From NCBI GenBank assembly GCA_021464525.1, contig JADRCO010000721.1, positions 1 to 27,615 on the forward strand: 27,615 nucleotides of DNA, read 5' to 3'. Every line of letters starts with the position of its first letter. Positions within the stretch are counted from its first letter, which is position 1. The notes beneath the pieces were generated by a model, which searched no databases, was not told the origin of the DNA, and saw only the letters and a program-made list of their open reading frames with translations. The DNA comes from Rhizophagus sp. LPA8_4_AMF. Taxonomy: Eukaryota; Glomeromycota; Glomeromycetes; Glomerales; Glomeraceae. Position numbers and translations under genes: made by a program. Of the stretch, positions 9,598 through 20,545 are shown one piece after another.

Positions 9598-10429
9598 TTA
9601 ATCTTGAGCATCGAAAATTGTATCGGGAGATGTTACTGTGGAATCACTCAAATCACTATGATGTCTACAATTTTCATCATCAATTATCATCTTATTATAA
9701 AAATAGGAAAAAATTAAATATTTTGATTATATTCATTTATTTATAATAGGTTTTTATCATTCTAATTACTATAAAGAATATTATAAATCTAAGGAAATCT
9801 GTTTGAATCGATTGAAAGATGCTAATATTAAAAAGAAACAAAGCATTTCTTACCTGATTTGGATTAGAATTTTCGACTCGAGATTGAGTCAATTTATTTC
9901 GAAAGTCTTTAACGAGATCATTAGCATTTCGAAGATTACGTATTGGTTGCCAGTCTGATTCCAAATTCGGATCTTGATAAAAAAGAAATTAAACCCATAA
10001 TTTAAATTTATTCCTTAAATTTATTAACAAAATATTCAAATAAATTTTTTTTTTTTTTACCAGAATAAGCTAATAAAGCGTATTCTTCCCCATCTTGAAT
10101 TTTAATAGCCAAAATATCATTAATATATACTTTAACATATTGAGGTTTTTGCGAAGGTAAAGTGGAAATTTTTCTTTTTTGCTTCTGATTAGGGCGACTC
10201 TTTCCATTACTAATTTACTCAAAATTATTTATTTATAATAAATATAATTTTATTTTTAGTGTTTCAAATTTTAATATTAAAAGATACTTTAATTGAAAAT
10301 TTTATTTTTTTTTTTTAAAAAAAAAAAAACTTATTTATTAAATAAAAATTACCTCTTTTTATTTTTATTATTTATTTCATTTTTTCCTTGCCTATTTTTT
10401 TTAACGGATAGTCTTGTGACGTAAGTCAT
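9598..10429 (-). CDS. Small chromodomain-like protein, 4 exons
   Basis: Four short exons join with consistent phases into 438 nt, 145 residues: 10429-10353, 10209-10061, 9972-9854 and 9690-9598. All three introns (143, 88, 163 bp) are GT-AG (GTAATT..TTAG, GTAAAA..CAAG, GTAAGA..TAAG). The N-terminus is basic (KQKRK at 35-39, a possible nuclear signal). Residues about 50-103 read like a chromodomain: YVKVYINDILAIKIQDGEEY, then a strand, DPNLESDWQPIRNL and the C-terminal helix LVKDFRNKL, matching the HP1 layout with the WxP motif (W83, P85). Of the three methyl-lysine cage positions of HP1, only the first is aromatic (Y50); the others align to A73 and D76. The tail is acidic and Ser/Thr-rich, ending FDAQD. 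A likely role is in chromatin, but not canonical H3K9me reading. No chromoshadow, integrase or enzyme domain follows. The chromodomain match is by eye. Confidence 0.72.
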
Positions 10430-10460
10430 TTTTTAGGGGAGGAAAAAAAAAATTTTTTTT

Positions 10461-10468
10461 TTTATATA
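10461..10468 (-). promoter_or_regulatory. TATA-like box of the chromodomain-like gene
   Basis: TATATAAA on the minus strand lies 32-39 bp before the ATG at 10429. The sequence here is very AT-rich, so a chance match is possible. Confidence 0.35.
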
Positions 10469-12428
10469 ATAAAGTGATAAACAAATTATACAAATTATGT
10501 AAAGTAAACAATTATGGAAGAAGATAGAATTTTAAATGTTGGCTTTTTTTTTAGTGCAAAAGATAAACAAATGGATTATCACGTGGGTAAAAAAAAATTA
10601 ACGCAACACCGGCATACCGTTCTGTTGTGTCTATTGGATCCAATATTAAAAAATGTAAAATTATTGGCTAAAAAAAATTCATGTACACTCGGTTAATTGT
10701 ACTACATTTATTATTAGAGTAATTTAACCATATATGTACTCCCGATAGTGCATGAGTTCCTCCCTATAATCTTCGTTATTATTTTGGCGTACAAAATTTC
10801 AAAGTTTTATTTAGAGAAAAAGATTATTTTATTAATATCTTTTCATGTATTTATTGTTTTAAAAAAAAGTTGAAAAAAATTTCTTTTTTTTTTTTTTTTG
10901 ATAATGTTTTTTATTCAAAGTAGTAAAAATAGAAACGCATTACACTATGATACGAAATTATAAATGATTGACAAACTTCGTTTTTAAAATAAAACTTTTA
11001 TTATTTATTTGCGTACGTTTGTTTATTCAAAAATATAAATTGAAAAGTGTAAATATATGATCGATCTTTTAGGAATTTTAACTAATAAATATTGATAATA
11101 ATAACTATTGAAACCTTTTTAAAAAAAAATTTAATTTTTTCAGAATAATTTTTTTAAAAAAAATACAAAAAAATACGCTTTTTATTAATTTATAAATAAA
11201 TTTTTTGGATATTAGTAAAGGCCAAATTATTTTTCTATGGGAAAATAAAATATAAATGAATGCGCAATGCATTTATGCATTTGACATAACTTTTGAATTA
11301 AATTTGACAACATACTTTTATGAAGAATATATAATTATAATACTTTTTTTAATTATTAATCCTTTTAAAATTGTATTGTGAGTGATTTTACTTTATCATA
11401 ACGGGGAAATGATATTGATTCTTGCATCAAAACAAAAATTTATTTATGAGGTAAACCGTAAGTCAATAACTTCAAATTTTATTAGAATATGCAGGCATAA
11501 ATAAGTCAATTTTAGTGACGAGCACTTATTAACGATTATTACTATATTTTAAGGTTTATAAGTTGGAAATTTTGCACAAACTGTCATGGGAATGGATGGT
11601 GTTTTAATGCTATGTGAATTTACAATTAATAAGAATATAATTTTTTATTCTATTATTTTTCTAGGTAAAAAAATTCAACTTAATACCTGATATAATGAGT
11701 TTTCTGAGCAGTAGCTTAATAAATGAATAACCTCAAAATTATATTAGGTCATTATGTATCCTCGAGTATTATTGCAAAAATCCCATTTATATTCAGGCAT
11801 CACCTGATCGTTAAAAAGCCGTCTTCAATGGTTCAACTAATACAACATAAACCAATCGTTGTTATATCTAAATATACTAATAACAGGTAAGTATTATCCT
11901 CAAATATTAAGAGTATGTTAAATTATCATTTCACATCATTTAGAAAAATCTCTTATTAATTTTTATTGTACATAACTAGAAGACGTGATCTATAACAATA
12001 TAATAAGCCCCAAATTATTTCCGCATTCAACCGTCAGACCTTATCACAGCTTAATATATTTTAAAGTGTCGATACAACGTTTAAAATTACAATACATGTG
12101 CGTCCAATCTTTTGAAGATCATTATCTATTTAGAAAGATTCGGGATGATCGGGATGTCCCGAAAAGTTACATAAGTAAATTAATTTTTAAATTATGTGTG
12201 ACAGAACATTATTATGGAATATTTGTATTATGAAATTTGTCTAAAGAATTCTATTATGACATCCTTAGGAAAAAAAAACAAAACCCCCCATAAACATTTC
12301 TTAAGTTCTTCGAATCTTTCTCAAAAAAATGCTTCGAATAAATAAGTGTACTTTTTAAGTATAAAGGATAAACACATATTATTATTATTATTTTTTTTAA
12401 AAAAAAATACTAAATGACTTAATTAAAT
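10469..12428. other. Non-coding spacer before the kinase array
   Basis: No credible gene is seen. A 60-codon reading frame at 10514-10696 and an 82-codon one at 11985-12233 have no recognisable protein and look like chance. The last part contains the upstream element at 12191-12230, shared with the other kinase copies. Confidence 0.55.
12191..12230 (+). promoter_or_regulatory. Shared upstream element, kinase copy 1
   Basis: A TGTGTGACAGAACATTATTA core followed by TGGAATATTTGTATTA recurs, with few changes, upstream of kinase copies 2 (15208-15250) and, more weakly, 3 (17961-17990). It shows the duplication unit includes 5' flanking DNA. Regulatory function is an inference. Confidence 0.5.
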
Positions 12429-13898
12429 ATGTCAAATTCACATCACCAGTATTTGAATATGGAAGGTTATTGCGATAATGATTGGACTTGCGAAATATGT
12501 AAAGAAAAACGAGCAAAAACAGTGTTCATACCAAGCGGAAATAAAATTCTTGACGATTTTATAAAATCCACACAAATCAATGGTGATGTGATAATGGAAT
12601 TTGTTCCGTATAATGAATTCAAGGATGTAGAAATTATTGCCGAAGGAGGGTTTAGCAAAATTTATAGGGCTGATTGGATTGATGGCCGATAATTGATTGG
12701 AGTCATAAAGAACAAAAGTATATTCGTGGTCTTTGCAAACTAGTTAAAAACATAAGTTTCAAATAATTAAATGAGGTATTGTTAGTATATCTTTTCCTAG
12801 TAATGATTATTGTTCCATATTATATTATTAATTTGTGCTTATTATTTTAGCTTAAAATATATCATTATTATCGTCTTAAAGATAGTAGACCACCATATTT
12901 GCATAAAGAAATATTATGGAATAACCCAAAATCCTGTTACTCAAAATTTTATGATAATTACAAAATATTGCAAGTTAGGAGATCTTGCACATTATATAAC
13001 TAATATTACTTGGAGTGATAAGTTAGATAAATTAGATGGTATTTTATTGGGATTTGCATTTATATATGAAGCAAAATATTTTTATTAAAGGTCCATCAGC
13101 AATAACAGGTGATTTAGGATTAAGTAAATCATCATTAGTTGATGATGAAATAAAGAGATATACGGTATTATTCCATATGCAGAAGTTTTGCGAAGACAAA
13201 AATATACTAAAGCTTCAGATATATATAGTTTTGGTATGATTATGTGGGAATTAATGACAGGTAAAAAACCATTTTGGGATCGAAATAATGATACACTGAG
13301 ATATGTGATGGTCTTCGTCCCTCAATTGTTACAAATGCACCTAAAGGTTATATTGAATTAATGCAAAAATGTTGGAATCATGATCCAAAGAAAAGTTCAC
13401 CAGCCACTGACTTAAGATATAAATTTATGATCTTTTGCAGGAAGAAGAATTCCATACATCTAAAATTACTAAAATTATGAAATCGTCAGATATTGGGTTC
13501 ATAACAAATAATCCAGGTGCTATCTATAAAAGCAGACCTTAGGTAAATTGATAAAATCTGTAGAGTTCACAAGGAATTTAAGAAGTCAAAATATTACCTC
13601 AGTATTTAGTAAGTAAGGTATTAAGAATTACAAATTTTATTAATATCATTATCGATAAATCTTATTAAGAAGACTTGGCTGATTGGGAATGATGATAATC
13701 TACTCTTTTGATTATTTTAATGTCTTTATTATATTAACTAAAATTAATCACAATATTTTAGATAATACCATTAAAAAAAATAAAAAAAAAAATAATAATT
13801 TTCCATATTTTTCTTTAGAATATTTGACAAACTTTGATATTGATGATGTAAATTCCACTGGATTCAACAAACAAATTAAGTTGGTTAAAATTTTTTAA
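12429..13898 (+). pseudogene. TKL protein kinase, tandem copy 1, broken
   Basis: The first part (12429-12692) encodes an N-terminus and glycine loop (AEGGFSKIYRA) like the middle copy, then meets a stop. A kinase segment resumes after a conserved intron position (donor after LNE near 12775; acceptor TTTTAG near 12850) with YYGITQNPVTQNFMIITKY. Near 13073 a deletion of roughly 30-40 bp, compared with the middle copy, removes the HxD catalytic loop; ITGDLGLSK (DFG region) follows at once. Further frame breaks lie near 12905, 13165, 13300 and 13430. ASDIYSFGMIMWELMTGKKPFWD is recognisable at about 13215-13280. Tail exons matching the middle copy persist: DNTIKKNK after an AG near 13764 and EYLTNFDIDDVN, which ends at 13898. 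It is a dead copy on this evidence; a truncated product from the first exon cannot be excluded. Confidence 0.87.
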
Positions 13899-15597
13899 TT
13901 TATTATTAATCATTTATGTTACCAGGGAAATTGGATTTGATATTTAATTTATTTTCGATTTCAAGATTTAAAAATTTTGATATGCAAAAAATATTTTCTT
14001 TATTAAAAATATTGTATATTGTGAGGCCATATATTTCACATTTTATTTGTTTATTATATATTACAAATAAATATAATTATATAACTGAACAATTAATGTT
14101 TAATTTATATTTAATCATTTTGATTTCTTTTTGTAATTATGAACTTAATCGAGTTTTTAAAAATTACTGATTGAAATAGGCTATCGAGTGAAACAATGAT
14201 TTAATAAACTTTGACTTTACAAGTTGTACTTACTATTTATATAATGTGTTAATACAAAAGGAACCCTTATTATGAACATTTGATTTTAATTGAATGGTTT
14301 TGTTTGAGCCATGAACTCGAGTATTAATTAATTGGTATATAGATTTAAGAGTAAATAATTTGTACTAATTAATATTATATATTAGAACTATAATACATTA
14401 ATTTAAAGTTTGACTAAAAATAAAAGGTTCAAGATCTATTCGCATTCTTACGGTTTCAATTACATTATAATGTAATATTGTTTTATGTTTAATAATATTT
14501 TTCTTTAAATTATCTAACAGCAGAAATTGAATTAAATATGTCATACTAGATACTGTAATCTTGTAACAAGCGAAAAAAAAAAATATATTTCGTATATTTT
14601 TAATTTGTTATGAATTAATTGGTAATTTTATTAGAGATTAAATTATCGAAAAAACTAATTTAGGTATTAATATACCGTGTCTCAAAGTCAATAGACATTT
14701 TTTACTCATTAATTCATTATTGTTATGCAGAATAATTATAAAAGTAATAAATTTATCCATTTTTTTTAAAAATAAAAATAAATAAATACAATGCAACTAT
14801 AATGTATTCATTTATGGTTTCATGTTAATATAACTTAAAATTGAGACGAAGTGACCACGTGATATTTAGCCAATAAAATACAATACACATGATCATGTAG
14901 TTATCCACAAATCCTTTAGGACCGTATTATTTCCTATCCACAATGCTAATATCAGTATGATCAATTCACATTTAGAATTACACATAAGTTCATGTAGATT
15001 TAACATAATTGTTATTTGTCGGTTATCATGTAATAGCATAATAATAAAATTATTGAATAGCGGCGGGAGTGAGTTGTAAAATTGCATGAACAAGTCCCGT
15101 CATACGATAATAATAATATTGGATGATTAAACTAAACAATAGTCACGAAAATATATAATTATGTGCATCTGATCCTTTGACGATCGACATCTGTTTAGAT
15201 TTAATTTAAATTGTGTTACAGAACTTTATTATGGAATATTATTTGTATTATTTAGCGACCATTGATTGACAAAATGATCATCCTGTTTAATGTTGCTCTT
15301 GCGGTCGCAAAAATAATTGACATGATTTCTAGAAACTTTTATACTTATTAATATATAATTTTAATGTGTAATTAAAGTTTGCTTGTTAAATTTTTATTTT
15401 TTATTTAATAATTTCTTGTGACGGGCTTATTCTAAAGAATGTTCCTTAATTATCCATATACGGTTAATGCATCAAGCTGATCACTTTTTTAAAGGGAATT
15501 AATGGAAATTATTAACAGAGTTTCCAGAATTCAAATAAAGAATTCTTCAATAACTAAACCTTGTAATATTTATGTTCGCTAAATAATAGAAAAAATG
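13899..15597. other. Spacer between kinase copies 1 and 2
   Basis: No gene is seen. Part of the duplicated 5' flank lies at 15160-15250. ACATGATCATGT at 14887-14898 is a perfect 12-bp palindrome, and a CACGTG site occurs at 14856-14861. Open frames at 13916-14170 and 14893-15093 look like chance. Confidence 0.55.
15208..15250 (+). promoter_or_regulatory. Shared upstream element, kinase copy 2
   Basis: This matches 12191-12230 in TGTGT..ACAGAAC.TTATTATGGAATATT, about 420 bp before the start codon. The preceding ATGTGC..GATC..ATCT.TTTAGA bases also match those before copy 1. Confidence 0.5.
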
Positions 15598-15605
15598 TAT
15601 ATAAA
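15598..15605 (+). promoter_or_regulatory. TATA-like box of kinase copy 2
   Basis: TATATAAA stands about 65-70 bp upstream of the ATG at 15669, at nearly the same distance as the box before the BTB-TLDc gene. Confidence 0.5.
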
Positions 15606-15668
15606 TATAAGAGATCATATTTCAATTAACTAAGATAACTAAAAATTGACTTTTAGATATCGAATAAT

Positions 15669-17302
15669 ATGTCTTCAGATGATATTACACAAAATACAAC
15701 TAAATCAAAATCCAAATATAGGAAATGTAATGAATGCAATCGATATAAAAAATATTTCAATGAAATTCATCAAATTTGTTGTTTATGTTATGAAGCAAAT
15801 AAAATTATTATACCGAGTGGAAATGAAATTATTGATAATTTTATAAGGTATACAATTACCAATAGTTCTAAAAAACGTGGTAAAATGGTATTTGTTCCTT
15901 ATGATAAATTCAAAGATGTAGAATTTGTTGCTGAAGGAGGATTTAGTAAAATATATAAAGCAACTGGGATTGATGGCCTAATAGCTAACTGGAATGTGGA
16001 AAAGCACAAGTTTTGTCATAAAAGTGTAAATTTAGTTGCTCTCAAGGAACTCAACAATTCAAAAACCATCAGTTCTAAAGACTTAAATGAGGTAAAATAT
16101 CCTCTTTGATTTTTTGCTTGTTGATATATGACTGTAAATAATAATTTATTTATTTTTTATTTACAGCTAAACATATCTTATAATATTAGTTTAAAAATCA
16201 TAATATTTATATCAATGAATATTATGGAATCACTCAACATCCTATTACGCAAAATTTTATGATAATTACAAACTATTACGAGTTAGGAGATCTTACACAT
16301 TACATAACTAAAGATTTTTTTAATATTAGTTGGGAAGATAAGTTAAAGAAGTTACGAGATATCGCAACTGGAATTAAAGTGATGCATACTGCAAATATTA
16401 TTCATAAAGATTATCATAGTGGAAATATTTTTATTTCTTCTATTTCAGAAGCAATAACGGGTGATTTAGGAATAAGTAAACCATTAAATGATGAAGAAGA
16501 TAATGAAATATATGGAATTATTCCTTATATTGCTCCTGAGATCTTTCAAGGCCAAAAATATACTAAAGCTTCAGACATATATGGCATTGGTATGGTTATG
16601 TGGGAATTAATGACAGGAAGAAAGCCTTTCTGGGATCAAAATCATGACACAGAACTTATTATTAAAATAAGTGATGGTTTTCGTCCTCCTGTTATTACAA
16701 ATGCACCTGAAGGTTATATTGAATTAATGCAAAAATGTTGGCATCCGGATCCAAATGAGAGACCAACTGCCAATGATCTTTTTAAGATTTTTGCCTTTAA
16801 AGGTAATTTATATTACTGGAAAGAAAAAACCAATCCAACTAAAATTATAGAGTCACCAGATATTGGACCTATAACAACAAGTAATCCAGGCGCTATCTAT
16901 AAAAGCAGACCTTTAAGTGGAATGATAAGATCTGCAGAATCTACAAGAAGCTTAAGAAGTCAAAATATTCATAATATTTTTTTATAGATAAAAGAAAGTT
17001 AAATAGTGATCTTTTTAGAAATAATGAAAAAGGTGAGGTATACAATGAACTTTTTTTTTCTAATTATTTGCATAATTCTATAATCTTTTAAATCTTATGT
17101 GTGTAGATGAAACTATCAAGAGAATTAAATTATTTGAAATTGAAAATGGTGGTAAGTATCTTTACTTTTTAATTCTCTTTGTTTTATGATGACAAATGTT
17201 ATCAAATTTATTTTTCCATTAGATTATTTGCCAAAAGAACTTGAGTTGGATATCGATGACAATAATATAAATTTTGGAAAGCTGATAACAATAGTAAGTT
17301 AA
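15669..17302 (+). CDS. TKL protein kinase, tandem copy 2 (best preserved)
   Basis: This is a predicted Ser/Thr or dual-specificity kinase of the TKL class. Exon 1 (15669-16091, 141 residues) has a possible zinc knuckle (C20, C23, C37, C40), the motif PSGNEIIDNFI, glycine loop AEGGFSKIYKA (88-98) and the ATP-binding Lys K126 in VALK. Exon 2 carries catalytic loop HKDYHSGN, DLG, IAPE, ASDIYGIGMVMWELMTGRKP and HPDPNERP, so all catalytic residues are present. The intron acceptor suggested by copy 1 (CAG at 16164-16166) enters a frame that closes after about 30 codons; an acceptor at 16188-16189 keeps frame but shortens helix C. The main frame stops at 16985-16987, yet two further phase-1 introns (17033-17106, 17152-17222) link tail exons (DKRKLNSDLF; DETIKRIKLFEIENG; DYLPKELELDID) ending at 17300-17302. 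Both frame problems are one base in A or T runs: sequencing error or early decay. Confidence 0.82.
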
Positions 17303-18094
17303 AACAAATATGTTTAATTAATTTTATGAATTAATTATTTATTAACGTTAATTATAATTAATAGTATATATTACAAAAGAACTTAATTTTGACATCTAAT
17401 TTATTTGAGTGTGTATTTTTTCTTATTATTTTTTCATAATCATAATACAGTTTATTAATCATTAAATAAATATTTACTGTAATCCATATACTGTATGTCG
17501 ATTATTTCTGTATCTATTACCAATAAATAATTAACTCATAGTATTAATTGACTATTTCATCAGAGCTGCAAAGCTGGTATAAAGATTTTAAAAAAAATAA
17601 TTTGGTATATTTTTTTCGCTTTTGTCCAGAGCGAAACGAAGACTATATATGTCTACACAATATAAGATCCTGTCCGTTACGTTGTTGTCAGCCAATGAAC
17701 AAATTTAAGTTTTATCTTTTTCTGCTTCATATTTCTGTATCCTAGTGTAGATACATTACCTGGTTAAGTATAAGATGGATACAAACTTGAATGAAATCCT
17801 AGATTTATCCAGATAAATGAAATGGATCAGTCCATATTTTATCCCAGATTTATCCATATCAAAATATTGACTTAACATATAGTTGTAATTAATCAGCTTT
17901 AGCTATTAAAATTTAAGGAATCGATCAAATAAAAATAAAACGAAAAACACCACCCGAACTTGTGTGCAACAGAACTTTATTGTATGTTTGAAATTAAAAT
18001 ACTTCAAATAAGTAATTTACTTGTTCTTTCGATATTATTAAGTACATTAGTAAGACAAACCTTTTCTTTCAAAAGTGAAATTATATAACTGATA
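17303..18094. other. Spacer between kinase copies 2 and 3
   Basis: At 17364-17399 an AG is followed by YITKELNFDI and a stop, resembling the last kinase tail exon (DYLPKELELDID), so it may be a duplicated exon. Around 17805-17875 the motif GATTTATCCA and its relatives recur. The open frame at 17548-17745 has no recognisable product. Confidence 0.5.
17961..17990 (+). promoter_or_regulatory. Shared upstream element, kinase copy 3 (degenerate)
   Basis: TTGTGTGCAACAGAACTTTA and the following TTGTATGTTT resemble the elements upstream of copies 1 and 2, about 110-140 bp before the lost start of copy 3. It supports a tandem origin of all three. Confidence 0.4.
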
Positions 18095-19180
18095 TTAAAT
18101 ATCAAATTCACATCGCCAGCAGTATTTAATAGTATGAAGTGTTATATCAATCTTGTAATATAATTATAACGACAGAACAAAATATAAAGTTATTGATGAT
18201 TTTATATGGCACACACAAACTAATCTTACTCATGGGCAAATGGAATTTGCTCCTATTATAATTTCAATGACGTGAAAATTTTTGCTGAAAGAGGATTTAG
18301 TAAAATTTACAAGGCTACTTGGGATGATGGGCCAATAAATTATTGGAATAATGAGCAACAAAAGTATAATCGTACTGATAATAAAGTGGTTGCTCTCAAA
18401 GAACTTAACTATTCTAAAATATCAGTTCTGAAGAGTTAAATGAGGTATTTTGCATCTTATTATTAATCCGCATATATGATCGCTGATTCTATTAGACCAA
18501 ACTTGCGATTTATTGGATGACATCACGTAAGGGACAAGAAATGCACGTGATCGATCACATATCACTTTGCTTTCGCTTCAGACAATAAATTACTATAGAA
18601 ATAATGGAATAGCTCAACCAAAAATTTTATGTTAATTACAAATTATTACAAGTTAGGAGCTCTTGCACATTTGTAACTAATAATTTTATTAATTCTTTCC
18701 CATAAACAATAGTAGACGATCTAGGACTAAGCAAATTATAATTATACGATGATGATAATGCATGAGACATATGTTATTATTCCATATGTTGTTCCAGAGG
18801 AAATACTTAAAACCTTAGATATTAATAGTTATATATTGATTATGTGAGAATGACCGGTAGAAGACAATAAATCACCATTCAGATCTTCTTACTGAAATAT
18901 GTGAATCTGTCAAATTAAAGATGACTCTGGATATAAACCCTTAGCTATATTGTAGAAATATGTAATAATCATAAATTCTCCTCCCCAAATATCCAATGCT
19001 ACTATTACTACTGTTTCTACTACTGTTTCCACTATTGTTAGTACTGCATCAACCATATTATTACCTCCAAAAACTCTTACCACCACAGTACAGAAAGTCC
19101 GCTTTCTGGTACTGTAAAAAGCTTATCTAACCATTTAGAGACGGAAAGTTTTTCTCCACTATTTGTTATTTTGCTAATTA
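18095..19180 (+). pseudogene. TKL protein kinase, tandem copy 3, heavily decayed
   Basis: The 5' end matches copy 1 (CAAATTCACATCGCCAG) but the ATG is now ATC. Recognisable pieces are the glycine loop (ERGFSKIYKATWDDG, near 18283-18330), VVALKELN (near 18390-18415), the conserved intron donor after 18443, LITNYYKLGALAH-like residues near 18633, VDDLGLSK (near 18712) and IIPYVVPEE (near 18778). Many stops and frame changes interrupt it, and the catalytic loop is missing. A CACGTG-bearing repeat lies in its intron (18505-18558). The tail has a Thr/Ser-rich run (TTVSTTVSTIVST, near 18995-19050) and a SPLSGTVKSLSNHLE-like segment (19090-19140), comparable to PLSGMIRS of copy 2 and to the relic at 24344-24540. 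It is not expected to make a kinase. Confidence 0.8.
18505..18558. repeat. Dispersed CACGTG-bearing repeat, copy A
   Basis: GCGATTTATTGGATGACATC, then ACGTAAGGGACAAGAAATGC and ACGTGATCGATCAC, aligns with 21952-22004 with about a dozen differences and one small gap. Copy A sits in the decayed intron of kinase copy 3. Downstream bases (TTTC.CTTCA and AATAAATTA) also resemble each other, so the unit may be about 100 bp. Confidence 0.65.
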
Positions 19181-20284
19181 CTACCACAGGAAATATAATC
19201 AGCAGGGGAAATTTGGAATATTTTGCATCATATAGTACCATTTCAATAAAATTTTTAGATTCTCATAACAGAATTTTAATAATGATGTATGTGGGATAAC
19301 GATTTCATGAAATTTTTGTGTATCACCTTTATAATATTTGAATAAAATACTATGTTAATTCGTTAAAGGCAAGTTTTTCAAGAATTTTATAATAAATAGT
19401 TATTGGATGAGGAATAAAGATATCGGTCGAAGGCCAATATCCCATCCCATATTAAAATCAATCAAAACGCTATTTTTTTTCAAATTAAGATTCCAACATT
19501 TGTGAACCATTAAAAGTAATGAAATATTTTTTTCCAAGTTTGATAAATCAAGTTATAAAGAATTTTAGGAAATTTATGAAATTACATTGCCAGAGAGCAA
19601 GTTAGCTTTAGTCAATTAAAACTAAGTTCAAGCTCATAGCAAGAAGCAGTATTTATTTCTGAAAATAATTCCTACATGGCAGCAGAAGTAAAATTATATA
19701 AAATAAAGAAGTCACTAAGCGATTAAATGAAATTCTGTAAAAATATATTATTATACAGTACCGTACAACAAATTTTTATTTTAAAAATTACAATATAAAT
19801 AAAAACGAGTACAAAAATAATTGTCTCAATTTTTATCCTAAAGTTTTGTCATTTGTAAAGTAAAATCATCAAATATCAATATAGACTTAAAAGCACAAGT
19901 ACGTTAATTTATAATCCATTTTATTCATTAAATACAGTAATTAAAATATATTAAAATAAAAAAAATAGTTATAGGATGCACAAAATAGAATTATATTCTA
20001 AATTTCCTCCCGCTAATTATGTATCCTTATCTAGTAAGCAGCAATACTACAAGTAGTAGAGAATATACCCCTCCCACTATTTATATAACCATTAACTGAA
20101 GAAAGATCACTTTTATTATATTCCAATCACTTATTTCTACTATCATAATGATTGTATTTTGAATAAAATTTTTATGTAAATTACAAAAAATTAAATTGAT
20201 TTATTTATTAATTTCAGAAAATATTGTTACTTATCATTATTATGTACCACGGCCCTACCACAAAGGGACTTCCTAAGAAGTGCA
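19181..20284. other. Non-coding AT-rich spacer
   Basis: I see no gene here. The first 60 bases (to about 19240) still resemble the kinase-tail relic near 24500-24535 (GGGAAATTTGGAATA). The rest lacks open frames, RNA genes or repeat ends. Confidence 0.55.
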
Positions 20285-20545
20285 CTATGCTCCACCCTGT
20301 AAATATTTCGCATAGCACCATGCCGTATCACAACCAACCGGTCCTATCGCAGGACTGCAGCAATAGCTGGTACCCACGAGCTTACTAAAAGTAAGCGCCT
20401 ATGCTCCAACCCGCGCATAGCACTATACCGCTCCGAATAATTCCCAGCCAGCCCTACTGTGAGACTGCAGCAAAGCTGGTACTCACAGGCTTACAAGGTA
20501 AGCATGCTATGCTCCCACCCATGCATAGCATCATGCTGCTCCAAC
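20285..20545. repeat. GC-richer tandem repeat, about 2.4 units of 108-114 bp
   Basis: Units start CTATGCTCC at 20285, 20399 and 20507; the first two are 114 and 108 bp, the third is partial. Shared landmarks are GCATAGCA, GGACTGCAGCAA or GAGACTGCAGCAA, AGCTGGTAC and GCTTAC. A further partial unit lies just before (about 20243-20284). Its composition contrasts sharply with the AT-rich flanks. It may be a satellite or the remains of a transposable element. No open product is supported. Confidence 0.85.

Noticed and set aside
9598-10429. Chromodomain as the end of a retroelement integrase
   Set aside because: No reverse transcriptase, integrase or long terminal repeats are visible nearby, and the domain is split by three introns in a self-contained small gene.
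10514-10696. 60-codon open frame divergent from the chromodomain-like gene
   Set aside because: It is Lys-rich with no recognisable family and no splice partners; composition explains it. A small secreted or regulatory peptide is not supported by a signal sequence.
11985-12233. 82-codon open frame upstream of kinase copy 1
   Set aside because: It overlaps the duplicated 5' flank shared with copies 2 and 3, where the frame is not kept.
13683-14170. Two plus-strand open frames after kinase copy 1 as separate genes
   Set aside because: The end of the first is the decayed tail exon of the kinase copy; the second is Leu/Ile/Phe-rich AT-driven translation with no partner.
17548-17745. 65-codon open frame between kinase copies 2 and 3
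   Set aside because: Several Cys residues suggested a small secreted protein, but there is no N-terminal signal and no family match.
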